From an uncultured Ruminococcus sp. (GTDB lineage: Bacteria > Bacillota > Clostridia > Oscillospirales > Ruminococcaceae), in contig UPZA01000012.1 in NCBI GenBank assembly GCA_900538575.1, positions 1-64,000 of the forward strand: a DNA stretch of 64,000 nucleotides, written 5' to 3'. Made by a program: the position numbers and the translations under genes. The notes below the pieces were generated by a model that saw only the letters and a list, made by a program, of their open reading frames with translations, was not told where the DNA came from and searched no databases. Below, piece after piece: positions 58,479 through 64,000 of this stretch (position 1 is the first letter of the stretch; each line of letters opens with the position of its first letter).

Positions 58479-59104
58479 TGTATTTAAAAATAAAAAGAAG
58501 TTTTGATATTTTATTTTCTTTTATCATGATTTTGCTTCTTTTGCCTGTTTTATTTGTTATTTCAGTTGTAATTAAATTTGAATGTCCAAATTGCGGAATA
58601 ATATTCAGGCAAAAAAGATATGGAAAAAATTCTGAAGCGTTTGTAATTTATAAATTTCGAACGATGAAAAAAGACGCTCCAAATATATCTGCTTGTGAAA
58701 TGGTAATCAATCAGGATAAATATATAACAAAATTTGGGAAGTTTCTGAGAAAAACAAGCTTGGACGAGCTGCCGCAGTTATTCAATATTTTAAAAGGCGA
58801 TATGAGCATTATCGGTCCAAGGCCTGTTATTTTAGCAGAGGAATATCTTCAAAATCTGAGAAAGCAAAACGGCTCCGACAATATACTTCCAGGGTTGACG
58901 GGTCTTGCACAGGTAAACGGAAGAAATTCTTTATCAGATGATGAAAAAGCAGAATTTGACGCTGAGTATTATTATAAAATCTGTTTTTGGCTTGATGTGA
59001 AAATTTTTTGGGGGACCTTATATAAAGTTTTGAAGCATGACGATATAGATTGCATTAATAAAGAAACGAAAAAAGAGGGAAGAGAAAAAGTTAAGGTTGG
59101 GTGA
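58475..59104 (+). CDS. Initiating sugar-phosphate transferase (WcaJ/EpsL type)
   Basis: 209 residues. One or two N-terminal helices (about 8-32) form the membrane re-entrant anchor. The catalytic region (about 40-205) has IFRQKRYGKNSEAFVIYKFRTMK, LRKTSLDELPQLFNILKGDMSIIGPRPV and LPGLTGLAQVNGRN. It transfers a sugar phosphate from a UDP-sugar to undecaprenyl phosphate, the first step of each repeat unit. The short monotopic form is typical of Firmicutes. ATGA overlap with the phosphatase gene. Confidence 0.93.
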   Translation: MMYLKIKRSFDILFSFIMILLLLPVLFVISVVIKFECPNCGIIFRQKRYGKNSEAFVIYKFRTMKKDAPNISACEMVINQDKYITKFGKFLRKTSLDELPQLFNILKGDMSIIGPRPVILAEEYLQNLRKQNGSDNILPGLTGLAQVNGRNSLSDDEKAEFDAEYYYKICFWLDVKIFWGTLYKVLKHDDIDCINKETKKEGREKVKVG

Positions 59105-59113
59105 GAACGAAGA

Positions 59114-59929
59114 ATGAATTATAGCGTGTTGATGTCAGTTTATGATAAAGAAAAACCGGAATATCTGAAGCAAAGCATAGAGAGCATGCTTAATCAAACT
59201 GTTAAACCTGAACAATTTGTAGTAGTTGAGGACGGCGCTTTAAATAAATCATTATCTGATATTATTGATAAATACAAGGCGGATTTTAACGAGCTGTTTA
59301 CCATCGTCAAGCTGCAAGTAAACGGCGGCTTGGGAAATGCCCTGAATCAAGGATTAAAGGCCTGCCGTAATGAACTGGTTGCCCGCATGGATTCTGACGA
59401 CATTTCTTTGCCAAGGCGTTGCGAAAAGGAACTGAAATTATTTCTTGATAATCCTGAGCTATCAATTGTGGGAACAAATATTGAAGAATTCTGGGATAAT
59501 CCAAATGAAATAAAATGTTCCCGTATTGTGCCGTCGTCATATGAGGAGATAAAGAAAAATATTGGAAGAATTCAGCCGTTTAATCATCCTACTGTTATGT
59601 ATAAAAGGTCTGAGGTATTAAAATGCGGCGGTTATCCTACAACAAGAAGAAATGAGGATAGAAAATTGTTTTCTGTAATGATTATGAATAATTGTAAAGC
59701 AGAAAACATAAATGAATCGCTTTTATTATATAGATCAGATAAAAATAATTATAAACGCAGAAAGTCATGGAGAAACTGCATAGGGTGCATTAAAGTTTCA
59801 TATAGCTTATGGAGAAAAAATTTGTGTCGGTTTAGTGACTTTATTTATGTATTAGTCGGACAAATATTTTTATTTATTTTACCATTATTTTTAATGAAAT
59901 TAGTGTCGGATAAATTATTAAGAAGATAG
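59114..59929 (+). CDS. Family 2 glycosyltransferase
   Basis: 271 residues. It opens with NYSVLMSVYDKEKPEYLKQSIESMLNQTVKPEQFVVVEDG (nucleotide-binding fold). The DxD-type metal site is ARMDSDDISLPRRCEKE, and FNHPTVMYKRSEVLKCGGYPTTRRNEDRKLF forms the acceptor part. A C-terminal hydrophobic helix (about 240-262) suggests membrane attachment. It adds one sugar to the lipid-linked repeat; which sugar is not clear. It is 9 bases after the sugar transferase. Confidence 0.88.
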   Translation: MNYSVLMSVYDKEKPEYLKQSIESMLNQTVKPEQFVVVEDGALNKSLSDIIDKYKADFNELFTIVKLQVNGGLGNALNQGLKACRNELVARMDSDDISLPRRCEKELKLFLDNPELSIVGTNIEEFWDNPNEIKCSRIVPSSYEEIKKNIGRIQPFNHPTVMYKRSEVLKCGGYPTTRRNEDRKLFSVMIMNNCKAENINESLLLYRSDKNNYKRRKSWRNCIGCIKVSYSLWRKNLCRFSDFIYVLVGQIFLFILPLFLMKLVSDKLLRR

Positions 59930-59946
59930 ATTTAAATGGAGCCGAG

Positions 59947-61050
59947 ATGAAAATATTATTTTTAATTCCAAGAATGAATAATGGCGGAGCAGAACGTGTT
60001 ATCGCTTATCTTGCAAATGAATTTTCAAAAAACAACAGCGTAAAAATACTTACCCTCGTTGGAAATAAATCATTTTATGAGCTTAATAGCAACGTGAAAT
60101 TTGAAAGTCTGAATTGTGTAATTAATAGAAAAAATAAAATAACGAGAAATTATTCGATGGTGAAAAATTTTATTGAAGCTTTGCGTTTTATTTCAAAAAA
60201 AGTAAATGAATTTAAGCCTGATGTTGTTATTTCATTTTTGTTTGAAACAAATTTAATTGTATATTTACTTAAAGTATTTGGAAAATTAAAAAGTATAAAA
60301 TGGATTAGCTCTGAAAGATGTGATCCGAAAAAAGGAAATTTGTTAGTCAGGAAATTAACGAATATTATTTTTATGAAAACCGATTTGCTTGTTTGTCAAA
60401 GCAAAGCTGTCTTAAATTACTATAACAGGATTAAAAATAAAATCGTTATAAGTAATCCTATTGATATATCGTTGATCCCCAAACCGATAACCGAAGGAAA
60501 TACTTTGAAAATTTGTGCTGTCGGCAGACTTATGGCGCAAAAGAATTTCTCACTTTTAATAAATGCGTTTTATTTGCTAAAACAGGAAGCAAATGAAAAT
60601 GTAACACTTACAATTTATGGAGAAGGCGTTTTGAGAAACAGGCTTGAAAATCAAATTTGTTCTCTTAATCTTGAAAAATCAGTTTTTCTTCCGGGCAAAA
60701 GCAATGACGTTTTAAATGAAATAAAAGACAGCACAATATTTGTAATGTCTTCAGATTACGAGGGGTTTCCTAACGCCTTGTTAGAAGCAATGGCTGTCGG
60801 ACTGCCTGTTATTTCAACAGATTTTCCAACCGGTACCGCAAGAGAGCTGATACATAAAGAAAATGGAATAATTGTTCCCTGCGGAGACAAAATTGCTTTG
60901 AAAAACGCCATGTTGGAGCTTTTGAATGATAAGGCGAAACGGGAAAAAATGAGAAAGAACAATCTTTATGTTCGAGATAAATATTCCGTTGAGAAGATTT
61001 GCAGGCAGTGGGAAGAAGCTATAGGGGTATTAGCTAATTTCAAGGAGTAA
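59947..61050 (+). CDS. Family 4 glycosyltransferase
   Basis: 367 residues. GT-B fold: N-terminal half with FLIPRMNNGGAERVIAYLANEFSKNN; C-terminal half with ICAVGRLMAQKNFSLLINAF, LTIYGEGVLRNRLE, VFLPGKSNDVL and the donor-binding SSDYEGFPNALLEAMAVGLPVISTD (E-x7-E). It is a retaining enzyme and adds another sugar in the cytoplasm. RBS GGAGCCGAG. Confidence 0.92.
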   Translation: MKILFLIPRMNNGGAERVIAYLANEFSKNNSVKILTLVGNKSFYELNSNVKFESLNCVINRKNKITRNYSMVKNFIEALRFISKKVNEFKPDVVISFLFETNLIVYLLKVFGKLKSIKWISSERCDPKKGNLLVRKLTNIIFMKTDLLVCQSKAVLNYYNRIKNKIVISNPIDISLIPKPITEGNTLKICAVGRLMAQKNFSLLINAFYLLKQEANENVTLTIYGEGVLRNRLENQICSLNLEKSVFLPGKSNDVLNEIKDSTIFVMSSDYEGFPNALLEAMAVGLPVISTDFPTGTARELIHKENGIIVPCGDKIALKNAMLELLNDKAKREKMRKNNLYVRDKYSVEKICRQWEEAIGVLANFKE

Positions 61051-61059
61051 AGAAAAATT

Positions 61060-62157
61060 GTGATAATATATCTTGTTTTATTTTTTGGCTTAATATATTT
61101 ATATATGTGTGAAAGATTAATTGAAGGTCGGCGCCAAATAAATGTATTCAATTATGACTGGAAATACTTTTACACTATATCGTTTATTACAGCGCTTTGT
61201 ATTTTATGTTTTATTGCGTCTTTCAGAGCAGATATAATAGGAGCTGACCACATTAACTATATATATGAATATAAAAATATTAACAAAACGGGTAATGCGT
61301 ATTTCAGTGAAAAAGGATATGTTTTACTTTGTCGGATAATTTCTGAATTAAGTCAATGCAATATAGCTGCATTGAATTTTTCGGTTGCTGCCTTAACGCT
61401 TGCAGGATTTTATTGCTATATAAAGAAATATGTTGAACCGGATTATTATATTTTAGCATTAATAATTCTCGTTTTTAATCCGTATATGTTTATTCAAAGT
61501 ACGTTTAATATTATGCGTCAAGGTTGTGCGATTGGAATACTATTGTTTTCTATTAAATATTTAAAAGATAGAAAATGGATACCGTTTTTAGCTATTGTTT
61601 TATTTTCCTCAATGTTTCATAAATCAACTATTTTCTTTGCCTTTTTGATTTTATTCAGAAAAGTAGATTTTAATGAAAAGAAACATCTTTTTATTGCGAT
61701 TATTTGTATAATTGGAAATTTAACCGGTATATGCAATTTGGTGTTTGAATTAACAAATAAGTTGTTTAGTTATGGTTCTGTAGGAGTTGAAGCGGATGTT
61801 TCTTTGCTTAATAATATCTTGTATAAATCAGCCATATTTATAATAATTCTCTATTTGATTTTAAATTACAGTAAATTATTCAATGATGAAAATCAAAAAT
61901 TCTTTATTGATATTTTGATTTTCAGTCTTTCGTTTTTGATTTTTGCCGTTCAAAATGACATAATGTATCGAGTATATATTGAATTGGCTTTTATAGCTAT
62001 TCCAGGAACGGCGACATTATGCGTCAATACCAGGAAAAACAATAGGTTGATTGAAGTGGGAATTGTTATATATTATTCTTTGTTTTTTATAGGCTATATA
62101 TTAAGATGGTATTTAAATAAGGATATACATTATTATCCGTTTCAATTTCAATTTTAG
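61060..62157 (+). CDS. EpsG/Wzy-like polysaccharide polymerase
   Basis: 365 residues from a GTG start (RBS CAAGGAG, about 12 bases away). It has about ten membrane helices. FRADIIGADHINYIYEYKN is close to the R-x-x-x-G-x-D-x-x-x-Y motif of EpsG proteins; FNIMRQGCAIGILLFSIKYLKDRKWIPFLAIVLFSSMFHKSTIFF is the second family block. It probably joins repeat units on the outer face of the membrane. The position in the operon fits a polymerase. Confidence 0.87.
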   Translation: MIIYLVLFFGLIYLYMCERLIEGRRQINVFNYDWKYFYTISFITALCILCFIASFRADIIGADHINYIYEYKNINKTGNAYFSEKGYVLLCRIISELSQCNIAALNFSVAALTLAGFYCYIKKYVEPDYYILALIILVFNPYMFIQSTFNIMRQGCAIGILLFSIKYLKDRKWIPFLAIVLFSSMFHKSTIFFAFLILFRKVDFNEKKHLFIAIICIIGNLTGICNLVFELTNKLFSYGSVGVEADVSLLNNILYKSAIFIIILYLILNYSKLFNDENQKFFIDILIFSLSFLIFAVQNDIMYRVYIELAFIAIPGTATLCVNTRKNNRLIEVGIVIYYSLFFIGYILRWYLNKDIHYYPFQFQF

Positions 62158-62165
62158 GAGTTCAT

Positions 62166-63071
62166 ATGGTGAATAAGATAATAGAAAAAATAACTGATCC
62201 ATATAGTTTGATATCTTCTCTCGGAGTAAGAGGTCTGTTTAATTGGATGAGCGATGAGAAATATTTGAAAATGCTATGGAGATTAAAATTTCATAAATCC
62301 TTGAACCTGGACAACCCACAGACTTTTAATGAAAAACTTCAATGGCTTAAAATACATGACAGGAAGCCGATTTACACGACAATGGCGGACAAGTACGCGG
62401 TAAAAAAGTATGTTGCAGATAAAATCGGTGGGAAGTACATAATTCCAACTCTCGGCGTATGGGAAAGTTTTGAAGATATTAACTTTGACATATTACCGAA
62501 TCAGTTTGTTTTAAAATGTACGCACGACAGCGGAGGTATTATTATTGTTAAAGATAAAAATAACTTTGATAAGAAGTCGGCAAGAAAGCTGCTCGAACGA
62601 AACTTAATACGTAATTTTTACTATTGCGGACGTGAATGGCCTTATAAAAACGTTCCTCCGAGAATCATTGCGGAAAAATATATGGAGGATTCACAGGATA
62701 AGGAACTTAGGGATTATAAATTTGACTGCTTTGACGGCAAAGTTCATGCTTTGCTTTTGGTTACAAATAGACATGGCAAAGGGAAAATGTATTTCGATTA
62801 CTTCGATTCGGAATTTTCTCATTTGAATTTAACTAATCATTGGCATTCAAACGCACCGGTTACGCCCCGCAAACCTTATTCGTTTGATACGATGATAGAG
62901 TTAGCGAAAATATTGTCAACAGGGATTCCGCATGTTAGAGTTGATTTTTATGAAATGAACGGAAGGGTTTATTTTGGTGAAATGACATTCTATGATAACA
63001 GCGGCTTTTTGAAAATACATCCTGATGATTGGGAAATCGAATGGGGCAATTTAATTAGACTTCCTCAATAA
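62166..63071 (+). CDS. TupA-like ATP-grasp polysaccharide protein
   Basis: 301 residues. FNEKLQWLKIHDRKPIYTTMADKYAVKKYVADKIGGKYIIPTLGVWESFEDINFD is the signature start of the TupA-like ATP-grasp family. FVLKCTHDSGGIIIVKDK and HVRVDFYEMNGRVYFGEMTFYDNSGF contain the ATP/Mg residues. TupA makes teichuronopeptide; relatives in capsule clusters probably add an amino acid or similar substituent to a sugar (inference). RBS AGGAGTTCAT. Confidence 0.88.
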   Translation: MVNKIIEKITDPYSLISSLGVRGLFNWMSDEKYLKMLWRLKFHKSLNLDNPQTFNEKLQWLKIHDRKPIYTTMADKYAVKKYVADKIGGKYIIPTLGVWESFEDINFDILPNQFVLKCTHDSGGIIIVKDKNNFDKKSARKLLERNLIRNFYYCGREWPYKNVPPRIIAEKYMEDSQDKELRDYKFDCFDGKVHALLLVTNRHGKGKMYFDYFDSEFSHLNLTNHWHSNAPVTPRKPYSFDTMIELAKILSTGIPHVRVDFYEMNGRVYFGEMTFYDNSGFLKIHPDDWEIEWGNLIRLPQ

Positions 63072-63086
63072 AACGGAGATTAAAAA

Positions 63087-64000
63087 TGAATCGGAAAAAG
63101 AAGCTCATGCTGAACACAATTTCGTCACTTATATTTCTATTTACAAATTTCATATGTGCGTTTATCCTGCAAAAATTCATATTAAAAACATACGGCTCCG
63201 AGGTAAATGGACTTGTTGAATCAATAACCCAGTTTCTTGGCGCTGTTACGCTACTGGATATGGGCGTTGGCGCTGTTGTACAGTCGTCGTTATATAAGCC
63301 TCTTGCGGAAAACGACAGTAAGATGATAAGCCGGATATTTGTTTCGGCAGGAAAATTCTTCAGAAAAATAGCTTTGATACTACTGATATATGTTATAGCC
63401 TTGATGTGTTTCTATCCTTTTTCAGTAAATAAAAGCTTTGGAATATTATATACGGTGTTGTTAATCGGGTCTATGTGTGTTAGTTCATTCGCACAATATT
63501 ATTTCGGAGTTGTAAACGGTTTGCTTTTAACAGCAGATCAAAAAGGCTATATTCAATATACTTCTAAATCGGTTACGCTTGTTATTAACACATTAGCATG
63601 TGTAGTGTTAATTCAGTTAGGCTGTTCTATTCATATTGTTAAATTGACCACTTCTTTGATTTTTCTATTAAGACCAACTTATTTGCAGCGGTATGTAAAG
63701 AAACATTACAGTATAGATAGAAAAATAACCTATTCCGAAGAACCTATTAAACAGAAATGGAATGGAATGGCTCAGCATTTTGCTTCGTTTGTTTTAACCG
63801 GAACAGATAGCATTGTACTGACACTTTTCTCTTCACTTTCAAATGTCTCTGTTTATTCAGTTTATAATATGGTGTGCATTGGTATGAAGAATATCGTTAT
63901 ATCATTTACTAATGGAATGCAATCTTTAATCGGCGAAATGCTTGCAAAAAAAGAAATGGATAAATTAAAAAAATTCTTTGATTATATTGAATGGTTAATA
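63087..64000 (+). CDS. Wzx-like polysaccharide flippase, partial
   Basis: The first 304 codons are in the window; the gene continues past the right edge. RBS ACGGAGATTAAAA. It has helix pairs typical of the MATE/MVF flippase family, starting with LNTISSLIFLFTNFICAFILQKFILKTYGSEVNGLVESITQFLGAVTLLDMGVGAVVQSSLYKPLAENDSKMISRIF, a Wzx-type start. It probably moves the lipid-linked repeat unit to the outer face. The roughly 13-residue gap after TupA shows it belongs to the capsule operon. Confidence 0.87.

Noticed and set aside
1..64000. CRISPR arrays, tRNA or rRNA genes
   Set aside because: I looked for spaced direct repeats, cloverleaf-like segments and conserved rRNA text and found none. A covariance-model search (tRNAscan-SE, Infernal) would be decisive.

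Overview
The window looks like chromosome from an AT-rich, low-GC Gram-positive anaerobe of the Clostridia, most likely a Ruminococcus-like gut or rumen bacterium. The evidence is strong AGGAGG-type ribosome binding sites, a secreted protein ending in a type I dockerin (the plug of cellulosome systems), Thr/Pro-rich extracellular linkers, a Cthe_2159-like surface lipoprotein, a CapB/CapC-type capsule control pair, and many families typical of Clostridia (PheB-type ACT protein, DUF4173, MmcQ/YjbR). The species assignment is inference. No rRNA, tRNA or CRISPR array was seen.

Layout. (1) 1-2000: a signal-peptidase-like membrane protein that lacks the catalytic serine, and a sugar O-acetyltransferase. 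(2) 2100-6590: remnant of a mobile element. It holds a decayed TnpV gene, a two-component system framed by two related small membrane proteins, and a broken cysteine-rich KTR gene. (3) 6584-8040, minus strand: an LCP cell-wall ligase with a QGQRP repeat tail, plus a 32-residue membrane peptide. (4) 8322-23575: a 15-kb one-way surface-glycan operon. It makes CDP-4-keto-6-deoxyglucose (RfbF, RfbG) and adds two different thiamine-diphosphate enzymes, a sugar C-methyltransferase, two FkbM-type methyltransferase fusions, an aldo/keto reductase, a radical SAM enzyme, a glycosyltransferase and a flavoprotein. This suggests a branched-chain deoxy sugar. (5) 23600-25233: NfeD plus an SPFH/band-7 protein. 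(6) 25283-30392: MBOAT, AlgX-like, FkbH-like and acyl carrier protein genes, which resemble a dlt-like operon that may decorate surface polymers with a three-carbon glyceryl group. (7) 30403-35860: an rRNA methyltransferase followed by an accessory island with a BglII-like restriction-modification pair and several broken genes.

(8) 35902-40892, minus strand: a MacB-type ABC exporter with two different adaptor proteins. (9) 40969-45391, minus strand: a Tet(M)/EF-G-like GTPase fused to a YacP/Rae1-type NYN nuclease, then homoserine dehydrogenase with an ACT protein. (10) 45554-54634: a carbohydrate-binding lipoprotein, a YyaL-like protein, a DUF2975/XRE/DUF4173 operon, a CAP-domain protein, the dockerin protein and a YjbR protein. 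(11) 54729-64000: a tyrosine recombinase inside a segment bounded by two 27-bp inverted sites, followed directly by a capsule or exopolysaccharide operon (Wzc-like kinase, PHP phosphatase, initiating sugar transferase, glycosyltransferases, EpsG/Wzy-like polymerase, TupA-like ATP-grasp protein, partial Wzx flippase) that runs off the right end.

The most striking feature is the recombinase segment. Its two sites have 10-bp arms and 7-bp spacers that are exact reverse complements of each other, and they lie in inverted orientation. Promoter-like sequences inside point towards the capsule operon, and a strong bidirectional terminator sits just outside the left site. I read this as a self-encoded invertible ON/OFF switch for the capsule operon.
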